Assembly: GCA_016713925.1 (NCBI GenBank) | Contig: JADJOH010000007.1 | Span: 1,041,501-1,105,500 of the forward strand | Source: Bacteroidota bacterium | Lineage (GTDB): Bacteria; Bacteroidota; Bacteroidia; AKYH767-A; OLB10 | Direction: 5' to 3' | DNA length: 64,000 bases | Part shown: piece after piece, positions 1 through 10,600 of the stretch | How positions within the stretch are numbered: the first letter of the stretch is position 1 | How the letters are laid out: the number at the start of each line of letters is the position of its first letter | The notes under the pieces: model-generated | What the model saw: only the letters and a program-made list of their open reading frames with translations | Told to the model about the DNA's origin: nothing | The model's database searches: none | Position numbers and translations under genes: made by a program

Positions 1-698
1 CTGCCGGTATAGACCACGTTAAAGGAAATGCTGTAGTCATCATCGATGCCGATTTGCAGGATCCTCCTGAATTGATTCCGGAGATGTATGCGAAGATGAA
101 AGATGGTTTCCAGGTCGTTTATGCCCGCAGGAGAAGAAGAGCGGGAGAGAGCCTTTTAAAGAAGTTTACGGCAAAGATGTTTTACCGGATATTGGCCGGC
201 ATTACCTCTATCGATATTCCTGTAGACACCGGCGACTTCCGCATCATGGATAAAGTGATTGTAGATGTCTTGCGCGAGATGCCCGAGCAACAGAAATTCC
301 TTCGCGGACAAATTTCCTGGATTGGATTCAAACAGACCTATGTGGAATACGACAGAGATGAACGCCATGCAGGTGAGACAGGATACACGTATAAAAAAAT
401 GATTCGCTTCGCCCTCGATGGCATTACCTCTTTTTCAAATCTTCCACTCAAGTTCGCTACCATCGCCGGCTTTGTCGTTTCCGGAATCACCTTCCTTGTC
501 ATTCTTTACGCCCTCTACGCCCGCTTCATTGCCAAGGATTACGTTCCGGGTTGGACCTCATTGATTCTCGCCGTACTGTTCATCGGTGGCGTGCAACTGA
601 TCACCATCGGTATCATCGGCGAATACATCAGTCGTTTGAGCGCGAACGTGAGAAACCGACCGCTGTATATTAAGAGTGATACGAATATTGAGGGGTGA
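1..698 (+). CDS. Glycosyltransferase family 2, polyprenyl-phosphate type (5' partial)
   Basis: The reading frame is open from base 3, so the N-terminus lies outside the window. The visible part begins just before the metal-binding DAD of DADLQDPPE (bases 45-71), the hallmark of DPM1/GtrB/ArnC-like family 2 transferases that move a sugar from a nucleotide onto a polyprenyl-phosphate carrier. The middle contains the acceptor-side RRRRRAGES and DTGDFR signatures. Two C-terminal membrane helices follow (roughly bases 450-525 and 555-635), ending in the usual GEYISR tail that anchors the enzyme in the inner membrane. Family assignment is strong; the sugar cannot be told from sequence. No partner gene is visible downstream. 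Confidence 0.9.
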   Translation, partial: AGIDHVKGNAVVIIDADLQDPPELIPEMYAKMKDGFQVVYARRRRRAGESLLKKFTAKMFYRILAGITSIDIPVDTGDFRIMDKVIVDVLREMPEQQKFLRGQISWIGFKQTYVEYDRDERHAGETGYTYKKMIRFALDGITSFSNLPLKFATIAGFVVSGITFLVILYALYARFIAKDYVPGWTSLILAVLFIGGVQLITIGIIGEYISRLSANVRNRPLYIKSDTNIEG

Positions 699-863
699 AA
701 TTAACACAAAGTGTTTCACTGATGCTGAAGGTGAATTACAAGAATTCAATGCTATTGAGGAGGATGTGGTAGAAGGTGTGCTATCATTCTTAGTTTAATT
801 TGATGTACTTATAGTTATTGTAAAGAAAATCTTCATTTCCCTATATTTTTACTTAATAATTGC

Positions 864-875
864 ATGCGATATCAT
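864..875. promoter_or_regulatory. Degenerate copy of the hip operator-like palindrome
   Basis: ATGCGATATCAT differs by two bases from the perfect palindrome ATGATATATCAT in the hipBA promoter (1415-1426). Flanking bases also match: both are preceded by TTGC and followed by TC. It could be a second HipB site or a duplicated promoter fragment; function is inferred only. Confidence 0.3.
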
Positions 876-876
876 T

Positions 877-924
877 CCTGACTTGTACGTTTTAGTGCGG
901 TGTTTTCAAATTTCTAATGGATTT
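877..924 (-). repeat. Remnant of the 580-bp repeat family, inverted
   Basis: Read on the minus strand this segment matches the unit junction of the tandem array near 25.2 kb (25225-25284). Shared pieces in order are CCTGAC.TGTAC, TTTTAGTGCGGTG, TTTCAAATTT and CTAATGGATTT, with a short deletion between the last two. It is therefore a dispersed copy of the same sequence, about 23 kb away in opposite orientation. Confidence 0.6.
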
Positions 925-1150
925 AGATTGATAGGGACATAATGTTTACGGCTTTTAACTCCAACTAAGTTAGAGCTTCGGTCGGCATGCACGAAAACGA
1001 AGGCTGCACAGAAGGTTCGGCAGAGAACATTAAGCAGCTTTTGAAGATGAATAAAATCGCTTTTTCCCGGAAATTCGACTTTATTTTTCAACCATTAATA
1101 ATCTTAGTTTTGAATAAAAGGATATTCTGATAATTAAATCTTCTCTTTAA

Positions 1151-1215
1151 ACGCAGCGAACGCCGCGAACCCGCCGCGAACGCAGCGCCTGCCTGCCGAA
1201 GCTTCAGCATAGGTA
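1151..1215. repeat. GC-rich direct repeats followed by an imperfect palindrome
   Basis: Several copies of GCGAACGC-like words (about 1152-1187) precede CCTGCCTGCCGAAGCTTCAG plus GCATAGGTAGG, an imperfect palindrome centred on AAGCTT. Its composition stands out from the AT-rich flanks. It resembles a small intergenic palindromic element; no gene is encoded. Confidence 0.45.
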
Positions 1216-1381
1216 GGTTTAAGTTTGGAATCGTTACTGCTCTGGTAGGTGTTTCAATCACTCTAATTTCCTTTATGCCTGTTCTTAGTACGGTTAAATT
1301 AGAAAACCATTAACTTAACCGAATGAATTCAGTTAACATATAATTTCACCCGTAAATGCAGGTACAATTCAGGAGAAAATC

Positions 1382-1413
1382 TTGCTTCTTCAGGATTATT
1401 TACCCTATATTTG
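1382..1413 (+). promoter_or_regulatory. hipBA promoter, Bacteroidota type
   Basis: TTG at 1382-1384, a 21-base spacer and TATATTTG at 1406-1413 match the -33 TTTG / -7 TAnnTTTG promoter of this phylum. The start codon of hipB is 38 bases further on. Confidence 0.65.
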
Positions 1414-1414
1414 C

Positions 1415-1426
1415 ATGATATATCAT
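1415..1426. promoter_or_regulatory. Perfect 12-bp palindrome, candidate HipB operator
   Basis: ATGATATATCAT is fully self-complementary and starts two bases after the -7 box, covering the expected transcription start. HipB-type antitoxins repress their own operon through such sites, so autoregulation is the natural reading. Confidence 0.55.
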
Positions 1427-1451
1427 TCACTAACGGCATAATAAGTACTTT

Positions 1452-1799
1452 ATGACTGATAAATCACTCAGTAATTGGGTTGCAATGAGCGATAAAGCTT
1501 TAGCGGAACGAATTGGCGTTTTTGTAAAGTATCATCGTCTGGAGCAGAATAAAACGCAAGATCATCTGGCTGCAGCCGCCGGTATCAGTCGTTCAACGCT
1601 AAGTTTGTTGGAAAGAGGGGAGACGGTTACCCTTGCTACATTAATACAGGTGTTAAGGGTATTGGATCAACTGCAATTCATGAATGCGTTTCTTGTAGAG
1701 GAAAATATAAGCCCACTTGCTTTGGCAAAATTGGAAAAAGAAAAACGCAAACGGGCCAGTGGCAGGAAGGAAGAAAATGAGAACGAATCAGAATGGTAA
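1452..1799 (+). CDS. hipB: HipB-like XRE-family antitoxin
   Basis: A 115-residue protein with one helix-turn-helix of the Cro/C1 (XRE) class at about residues 18-75; the recognition part reads AAGISRSTLSLLERG. The C-terminus is highly charged (KEKRKRASGRKEENE), as in flexible antitoxin tails. It lies three bases before the HipA-like kinase on the same strand, the standard hipBA order. By family knowledge it neutralises the kinase and represses the operon, probably through the palindrome at 1415-1426. Confidence 0.85.
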   Translation: MTDKSLSNWVAMSDKALAERIGVFVKYHRLEQNKTQDHLAAAAGISRSTLSLLERGETVTLATLIQVLRVLDQLQFMNAFLVEENISPLALAKLEKEKRKRASGRKEENENESEW

Positions 1800-1802
1800 A
1801 CC

Positions 1803-3104
1803 ATGAATGTAGCATCAGTTAAAATATGGGATAAAGAAGTGGGTGCTGTAGCCTGGAATGAGGCGAAAGGCTATGCCACATTTGAATATCATCCTTCGTT
1901 CAAACAATTTGGCTGGGATTTGGCACCAATGAAAATGCCTATTGGATTTTCCACAAATCAATTTGCTTTTCCTGAACTCAGGGCAGACAAAAACGCTGCT
2001 AATAATTCCTTCAGAGGACTCCCGGGAATGTTAGCCGATGTCTTGCCCGATAAATATGGAAATCAACTGATCAATATGTGGCTGGCACAACATGGTCGAT
2101 TACCGGAAAGTATGAATCCTGTGGAAATGCTCTGCTTTATTGGTAGGCGGGGTATGGGTGCTTTGGAATTTGAACCTACTATTCTAAATGAAAGCAAGAG
2201 GACCTTTTCCTTAGAGATAGATCATCTGGTGGATGTTGCTCAAAAAATGTTGGGGAAACGTCAAGCATTCAAAACCAATTGGCATAAAAGTGATGAACAA
2301 GCAATACTTGACATCTTAAAAATAGGTACCTCTGCCGGGGGTGCACGTCCAAAAGCAGTTATAGCCTGGAATGAAAAAACCGGAGAAGTAAAATCAGGGC
2401 AGACAAATGCCCCAAAAGGATTCGAACATTGGCTGATAAAACTTGATGGAGTGAGTGATGTGCAACTGGGAGCCAGTAAAGGGTATGGACGCGTGGAAAT
2501 GGCGTATTACAATATGGCAATAGCTAGTGGAATAAACATGATGCCATCCCGACTATTGGAAGAAAACGGTCGTGCTCATTTTATCACCAAGCGATTTGAC
2601 AGAGAAGGATCTGATACCAAACATCATGTGCAAACCTTTTATGCGTTAAAGCATTTTGATTTTAATCTGGTCAACAGTTTCAGTTATGAGCAACTTTTTC
2701 AAACTATGCGTGAATTGAAACTAAACTATCCGGATGCGGAACAAATGTTCAGAAGAATGGTATTTAATGTCATTGCCCGAAATTGCGACGACCATACCAA
2801 GAATTTTTCCTTTCTCTTAAAAAAGTCCGGGAAATGGAGCCTTGCACCCGCGTATGATATATGTCACGCCTATCGTCCCGGAAGTGATTGGGTGAGTCAA
2901 CAAGCTTTGAGCATTAATGGAAAACGAAAAGATATTAATCGAAAAGATTTACTCCTGATAGGTGCATCCATCAAATGCAAACAGGCTGCAGCCATCATTG
3001 ATGAAATTTGCGAAACCGTTATGCAATGGAAAAAATTCGCAAAAGAAGTGGACGTTCAACCCAAACTTCGCGATGAGATTTTTAGAACTCATTTAAGAAT
3101 TTGA
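1803..3104 (+). CDS. hipA: HipA-like serine/threonine kinase toxin
   Basis: A 433-residue protein with both HipA regions: the N-terminal subdomain (about 1-125) and the kinase-like C-terminal domain. Visible kinase elements are the glycine-rich GTSAGGARPKA (residues 175-185), the ATP-binding lysine in HWLIKLDG (K213), the catalytic loop NCDDHTKN (327-334, Asp329 as base) and the metal-binding Asp352 in APAYD. All key residues are present, so it should be active. E. coli HipA phosphorylates glutamyl-tRNA synthetase and causes growth arrest; the target here is unknown. A serine beside the Gly-rich loop could serve the autophosphorylation role of E. coli Ser150 (inference). ATG start directly follows hipB. 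Confidence 0.9.
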   Translation: MNVASVKIWDKEVGAVAWNEAKGYATFEYHPSFKQFGWDLAPMKMPIGFSTNQFAFPELRADKNAANNSFRGLPGMLADVLPDKYGNQLINMWLAQHGRLPESMNPVEMLCFIGRRGMGALEFEPTILNESKRTFSLEIDHLVDVAQKMLGKRQAFKTNWHKSDEQAILDILKIGTSAGGARPKAVIAWNEKTGEVKSGQTNAPKGFEHWLIKLDGVSDVQLGASKGYGRVEMAYYNMAIASGINMMPSRLLEENGRAHFITKRFDREGSDTKHHVQTFYALKHFDFNLVNSFSYEQLFQTMRELKLNYPDAEQMFRRMVFNVIARNCDDHTKNFSFLLKKSGKWSLAPAYDICHAYRPGSDWVSQQALSINGKRKDINRKDLLLIGASIKCKQAAAIIDEICETVMQWKKFAKEVDVQPKLRDEIFRTHLRI

Positions 3105-3392
3105 GGAGATCAACAGCTTTGTTATCGAGTTGGGTGTAGGTCTGAAAAAAATTAAAAACTTCCTTTGTTTTATGCTTTTTATAGTTGTCTGCACAATTGT
3201 TTTCCTCCTTTTTGAACATTCGAAAATTTTATCTCCCTTTATAACGGTATGCCCTTACCCTAATGCCTTGGCAATGTCATTTCTACTATTGCCGTAAGAA
3301 ATCTAAACATTCGCCAATAAATGTATTTCAAATAAGATAATATTTTTTAGCTTGCTCAACTCTGAAAATCTGTTAAAAATTCTCCTCCTGAA

Positions 3393-4630
3393 ATGAAAAC
3401 ATTAAAGTATTGCCTGTCTGCTTTTATTCTGACACTTGCCTTCCCAAGTATGATTAAAGCAACAGACCTCGTTGTGGCGGCCGGTGGAGCCGGTGGAGCC
3501 TACGCCAGCATCAATGCGGCACTTGCAGCTGCTGCTCCGAATGATAGAATTATCGTCTACCCTCAGGCGGGAGGCGGAGCCTATTCGGATACCAATATCC
3601 GGATAACAAAGAGTATTCAGATTCTATCTGCCAATGAAGGTGCTTATTATGCGGTGGATGCTCCTGTAATCAATATTACGCCTTCCTCTGCCGGTATAAA
3701 TGTTACCATTATCGGGATGAAACTTCTTACAGGGAGTATTTTTTCAACCATAGCATCACCAACAGGTTCCAGAAGTACGATTAATCTGCTAAATGATTCA
3801 CTTTCCGATGGATTAATTTCCATCAATCATGATAATTATGATTTAACTGTAGCGAGTTCTCATGTCCAGGCCGGACTGACTTTCAGATTTGGAAAAGCGA
3901 TTGGAAATATTATTAGATCAGCCGTAACTATTAACAGTGATGCTTCTGTCAATAACCCTTTAGATACTGTTCTGGTAATAGGCAATAAAGTGATTGGCTA
4001 CACCGCTAGTAACTACAGCGGCATTTACTGGAATTCTACTTCACATTTTTCGCTATTCAGAATAATTTCATTTCATTGACTTATTATCTTAACGGGTATG
4101 GAACCGGTATTTTTATTGCTACTTCAAAGAATTCAACGGCGGGTATAAATATGATAAATAATAATACCGTTTATAAGGCTTCAACTGCATTATCTTACGG
4201 AATTTATTTTACCGGAGCTGCAAGCAGTTATACAGAAATATTAAATAATCTCATCGCGAGCAGTGCATCCTATGCTGTTTATGTTACAACTGGAAATGTG
4301 TCCGTTCATTACAATTATTTTACCAGTGCTTCATTGCTTGGTTTTACCAATGATGGTACAAATATCACCGCTACGAACGTAACGCTGAATGCTGAAGGGC
4401 TTAATACAAATCCTCTGTCCAATACCATTAACGGTGGTACCACCGATTCAGCATATGCGGATATTGACCTTACCCGGAATGATGTAGGTTGCTACGGAGG
4501 GTCGTTTACTTTGAATAATTTCTTTCCTATAACTTCGAATGACTGGGCAAGAGTGATTCTGGTTACCGCTCCCCGCAGGGTGTTGGTGAACGGGACAATT
4601 CATGTGAAGGCTATAGGTTTCGATAAATGA
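3393..4630 (+). CDS. Secreted beta-helix-like protein (one frameshift)
   Basis: The N-terminus is a signal peptide (MKTLKYCLSAFILTLAFPSM, cleaved near SMIKA). The rest is rich in short repeated strands with Asn ladders (IGNKVIG, IQNNFIS, INNNTVY, ILNNLIAS), typical of right-handed parallel beta-helices. Translation is broken near 4046-4050: the first frame stops at 4079, but a sixth T in the T5 run joins it to the frame running to 4630 and restores SHFFAIQNNFIS. The joined product has about 412 residues. No T9SS sorting domain is seen at its end. It lies 28 bases before the giant repeat protein and is probably co-transcribed. Function unknown; surface attachment or glycan contact is only a guess. 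Confidence 0.7.
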
Positions 4631-4658
4631 TCTTTCATACATCAAATGATAAGATGGT

Positions 4659-7600
4659 ATGAAACGTAGTGTAAGCATAATTGCTTTATTGCTGTTCGTT
4701 GTCATGTCTGCTTTTTCTCAAAGCGGACGTGGGAAGCTGACGGGTGCGGAATTGTTTTTCGATACCGACCCCGGTTTTGGGAATGGCGTTGCGCTCACCT
4801 TTAACCCGGGTATAGACAGTTCATTTCGCGCCGCGGTGCATTCCTTGTCGTCTTCTTTATCTCCCGGCCTGCATACGGTAAATGTCCGGTTAAGGGACTC
4901 ACTGAGTAACTGGGGACCTGTTTTTAAAACTACGCTTATTGTCGAAAATGCGCTCACTGCAAGGAATATTGGTTGCATCATCGCCCGGGCCTATTGGGAT
5001 AATAATACGGCTATTGCACAACCGCTCATCATTTTTAATGGTAACGCCTCCAATGCGCTGAATACTTTTATTAACTCCTCTTCTCTCTATACCTTTTCAA
5101 CGCCGGGTCTGCATAAGTTGAGTGTGCAGGTCATGGGTGTGGATGGTAATTATGGTGCTTCTTACTCTACCATGGTAAATTTCGAGCAGGAACTGATAAA
5201 TCAAAGAATAATTTCTGCGGCTATCGGTCGTATTTACTGGGATAATAATCCCGGTGCTTCTTCAGGACTTGTGATCTTCAATGGAAATGCAGGAAATGCC
5301 TTTAATGATTTCATCAATTCAACGGCTATTCCTTCATTTGGGAATGGAGGTTTGCATAAATTAAATGTGCAATTGCTCGATGCAGCGGGGAACGGTAATT
5401 ATGGTCCTGCATTTTCAACAGTGGTGAAGTTCGATGAGGTTTTGACGAATACCGCTTCGCAAAAGATTACCGAAGGAAGAGTGTGGCTGGATAATGATAA
5501 TCCTCCTGCGATTGGAAATTTTATTGCTGTCGATGGTAACTTCAACGATGCCATCGAAAATGCAATGCAAACCCTTATTGCATCTTCGCTTGGAATGCAT
5601 ATCATCAATGTCCAGGTTCGTGATTCTGCGAATGGCTGGGGACCGGTTTTTAAAACGGCTATCAGTGTCGAAAATCCGCTCTCGTACAGAAATATACAAA
5701 TTACATTAGCGCAATTGTTTTGGGATAATGATAGTCTTTCTGCAGTTAATTTATTGGCCTTTGATGGCAATTACTCCGATGCCATTGAAGAAGCTTTGGC
5801 GAGTGGAGTAAATGTTCCACCTTCCGGCATACATACACTGAACGTCCGTTACAGAGATATTGCAGGGAACTGGAGTCGTAATTTTAAAACCACAATGGTT
5901 ATTGAAACACCGGTTTCTTCCAGAAGTATCAAAGTCACGGAAGGGGAGGTGAGGATCGACAATAATCCACCTGCCATCATCATTGGCTTAAATGGAAATT
6001 TTAATCAGGCGCTTGAAGAAATGCAATCGTTCCTGCTGAGCGGCCCTCTGAGCCCCGGACTGCATACGATAAATGTCAGAATAAAAGGCATGGACAATAA
6101 TTGGGGAAATTATTTCACCACTACGGTGCTAATGTCTCCCTGCTCATCGACTCCTATGCCGGTCGTTAGTGTATCGGGTCCGTTGGAATTCTGTATGGGT
6201 GGAAGTGTTACGCTCACAGCAAATTCGGGCTTCAATTCTTACACATGGTTAAGAGATAATATTGTGGTGGGCAATAGTTCATCCTTCCTTGCCACAATTT
6301 CCGGTGCCTATACTGTGGTGGTGACGGATACCACCAATTGTCCGAATGCGTCTCTTCCGATTAATGTTATTGTTCATGATCCGGAAGTGACCATCTCCGC
6401 AAGCAGCACTTATTGCCAGAGTACAGTGGATAGCCTCGTGGCTTCTTCCGGATTTAATTCCTATCAATGGTCTGCCGGTTCCAGCACTGCAAAACAACTG
6501 ATTACCTCAGGTGGAACATATACCGTTACCGTGACCGATGCATTCGGCTGTACGGATACTACTTCAATCACCATTAATGCATTAACCCCTCCGGCTGCTC
6601 CGGTGATATCAGCAAATGGTCCCTTGTCATTTTGTCCCGGCAGCAACGTGACGCTCTCTTCTGATATTATTAATAATATTTCCTGGAGCAATGGTTTGAC
6701 TATTCCTTCTTTCACAACTGATACTACAGGACAATACGTCATTACGGTTACCGGTTCCAATGGCTGCACCAATTCCACAACTGTATCCACCTTACGCTTC
6801 GATTCTGCACAAGCGACGTTACAGGTAGCAGGTCCATTGGTGTATTGCCATGATGAGCCATCTACACTTATAGCCAATAGCTCCAGCCAGTATTCATGGT
6901 CTAACGGAGAGACAACGCAGACGATACAACCTCTTATAAGCGGGAATTATACGGTTTCCATCCAGGATTCTAACGGATGTTTTGCTACTTCTTCAGTGGT
7001 GAGTTTAACTGTAAATCCAAATCCGACAGTACCTGTCATTTCTCCTAACGGACCACTTTCCTTCTGCAATGGCGGAAGTGTTACACTGCAATCCACACCC
7101 GGAATTCAACATCTTTGGAGTAATGGCAGCACCACTAGTGCTATAGTTGTAACACAATCCGCAGTACTTGTCGATACGGTGATCAATGAATTCGGGTGCA
7201 AATCATGGTCCCTGCCGGTTACAGTTGATGTTCATCCATCTGCAAGTATTTCCGCTAACGGACCTACCACTTTATGTTATGGAGATACACTAACACTGAC
7301 TGCTCATCCGGACACCGGTGTGAGGTACGATTGGCAGAACGGAGCGACAACGCAACAAGTATTGATCACTTCAACTACATCCGCAAACGTCATCGTTACC
7401 GAAACATTAACCGGATGCAGCGACACCGCTTATGTGAATGTCGTCGTTAATAATTTGCCGTTAGGAACGATCACTGCTGCAGGTCCGACACTGGTTTGTT
7501 CAGGAAGCGCCTTTACTATCAATGCCAGTGGTTCACCGCATAGTAAATTCCAATGGTTCTATAACGGACAACCGATCACCTATGCAGTGTACAGTGGTAG

Positions 7601-10600
7601 CTGCAGTTGCTATCTCAGTTATAACGTTTACGGCTATACTTACTCATCAACAATACCGGGAGTGTATTCAGCTCTTGCGATCGACACATTGACAGGATGC
7701 ACACAGTTTACAAATAGTATCACCTATGCTGTCCAGGTGCCTGCTGTACCTGTTATTTCCGCGAATGGTGGAACTACTTTATGCATCAATGCCAATACGC
7801 TCTTATCATCAAGTCCTGCGGTATCCTACCTTTGGAGTACAGGAGCGACAACGCAATCCGTAATTGCATCTGCTGCCGGATTATATACCGTTACCACGAC
7901 CGATAATCTCGGATGTACTGCTACTTCCGTTCCAACGCCGGTGACTTTTTACCCCACCGCAAGCATTACAGCCTCGGGATCAACAACACTTTGTACAGGT
8001 GAATCGGTGAATCTTACCGCGCATCCTACCGGCACCTATTTATGGTCCAATGGTGCGACCACTGCAAGTCTTACCGGTATTGATACAAGTGGCACTTTTA
8101 CCGTTACTGTAACTGATGTCAATGGATGTTCTTCAGTTTCTCCTCCTGTGAATGTCATCGTCAACGCTCTTCCTTCCGGTTCCATTTCAGCATCCGGATC
8201 AACCACAGTTTGCCTCGGCAATAATGTAGGGATTAACGCTACCGGCTCACCGCATACTATATTTAAATGGTATTTTAACGGAAGTCCTGTTTATTATTAC
8301 CTCACCACTATTCAGGTGACAGGGTATAGTTTTAATGCTTCTTCTTCCGGAAACTATTCTGCACTCGTTTATGATACGTTAACCGGTTGTTCTGTTTTTA
8401 CAAATGTCATCGCTGTACAGGTTAATCCGCTTCCGCAGGCGCATATCGCTCAGTTGACACCTGTATTATGCTTTGGTGGAAATGATGCTTCCTTACAGGC
8501 TTCCGGATCAGGAACTACCGAGCCTTATAGTTTTAACTGGAACACCGGCTCTGCGAATGCGATCATCTCTTCGTTGGCTGCAGGTTCCTATATTGTTACA
8601 GTTGCAGATATCAACGGATGTACAGATGCCGATACATTTGCGATTGGCCAACCAACACCCGTTGCTCCTGTATTAATCCCGCAGGTATATACCGGAGGGT
8701 ATAACATTTCATGTTTCTTAGGTAATGATGGCAGCTTATCTCTGTCTGCCGGCGGGACCCCGCCCTATACCTATTCATGGAGTACAGGAAGCACCACTTC
8801 AACACTTTCTTCATTAATCTCCGGAACTTATTCGGTCATAGTGGAGGATGTTAACGGATGTACCGGTATGGATGATATTATTTTAATTGGACCACAACCT
8901 TTAACTATTCAATTAACACCTTCTCTGTATACCGGAGGATTTAATATCAGTTGTGCGAATGATAGTACCGGAAGTGTTTCCTCGTCGCTCTCAGGAGGTA
9001 CAGGCGCGATGTCCTGGCTTTGGTCAACGGGTGCTACGACTTCATCCGCAACAAATCTCACTGCAGGAACCTATACGGTAACCATTACCGATTCCACAGG
9101 ATGCTCCGCTTCAAATTTTATTACGCTTACCGAACCATCTGCCATCACGTTGAATTCAACTGTTTCAATGTACAACGGATATAATGTGAGTTGTCATGGA
9201 AGCACCGACGGAATAATTAATCTTAATATTTCAGGAGGAATACCAGGATATCATTATGTCTGGAATGATTCCGTCACTACCAAGGATCGAAGTGGTCTCT
9301 CCGCGGGTGTTTATACCGTGCAGGTCTATGATACCAATATGTGTTTGTTGACCGCCACCTTTACCCTGAACGAACCGGATAGTATTGTAGTGTTAACTAC
9401 CGGAAGTCTGCTCAATTGTTATGGTGATGCGAATGGCACGGTGCATGCGGAAGCCAGCGGCGGAAATGGTCCCTACACTTATTTATGGTCGGATGGGACA
9501 GCCAATCCAGATGCCAACGGATTGGAAGCCGGCATCTATCAGGTAACGGTAACGGATAGCCGTGGATGTACCAGGGTAACTACCGCGGAAGTCCAGCAAC
9601 CTCAGGAACTCATCGGCTATGCCTTTGGAACTTATATTGATTGCGGAACACAAATAGGCTTATTGTCGGTCACCGCTTCCGGGGGAAATTCACCTTATAC
9701 CTTCCTCTGGAGTAATGGATCCACAGCAGCCTTCCAGACCAATCAACCGGTCGGTAATTACAGCGTGACGGTGACGGATGCGCAGGGTTGTATAGATACT
9801 GCCTTCGCGATTATTCTCAATCCTCCGGATCTCTTTGCCGTGATACCGAACTCCAATGTACAATGCGAGAATTCTAATGATGGTACGCTCACAGTTGTTC
9901 CGAGCGGTGGAGTGACTCCCTATATGTATTTATGGAATACAGGGGCCACAACACCGACCATCAACAATCTGGCTGTAGGAACATATACGGTAATTGTCAC
10001 CGATGCCAACGGATGTACTGCTATTGCAACGGCGAACGTCATTCCGCTCACATTAATCACAAGTACATTCACACCCTTCACTTCCTGCACGGGCGGACCC
10101 AATACGATTACGGTTTCCGGCAATGGAGGTTTAGCACCCTATACTTATCTCTGGAACACAGGAGCCACCACGCCAATGATCTCTAATGTCACCAATGGAG
10201 CGTATACAGTAACCGTTACGGATGCAAACGGATGTATTGGCATTGACACGACGAACTATACGGGCTTCGTAGTAACAGCGAGCGGACCTACTGTATTTTG
10301 TCAGGGAGATTCCGTCATACTCACAGCAACGGGTGGCAGCAATTATCTCTGGAGTACAGGGGCTACCACAGCGTCCATCACCGTTCATTCAACAGGAAGT
10401 TTCACCGTTGCCGTGGATGGTTGCAATTCCGGAACTACAATCAATACCCTGGTCACCTATTGCCAGCAGAACATCAACCTCAAAGTTTACATTGAAGGTT
10501 TCTACAATCCTGCCACCGATAGTATGATCGCCGTCCTGGATCCCGTAAACCTGCCCCTCGTTTGTGATTCCATTTCGGTTTCATTGGTGGATTCTGCATC

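Larger units (their letters stand above)
699..1405. other. Long spacer with repeat remnants and a short open frame
   Basis: No convincing full gene. An open frame at 652-798 (+) overlaps the end of the glycosyltransferase in another frame and would encode an acidic tail ending EDVVEGVLSFLV; it has no clear start and may be the remnant of a displaced gene. The rest holds a repeat remnant (877-924), a GC-rich stretch (1151-1215) and the promoter region of hipBA. Confidence 0.5.

Noticed and set aside
4718..10527. Many shorter open frames on both strands inside the giant repeat gene
   Set aside because: All are shadows of the repetitive Thr/Ser/Gly-rich coding sequence.
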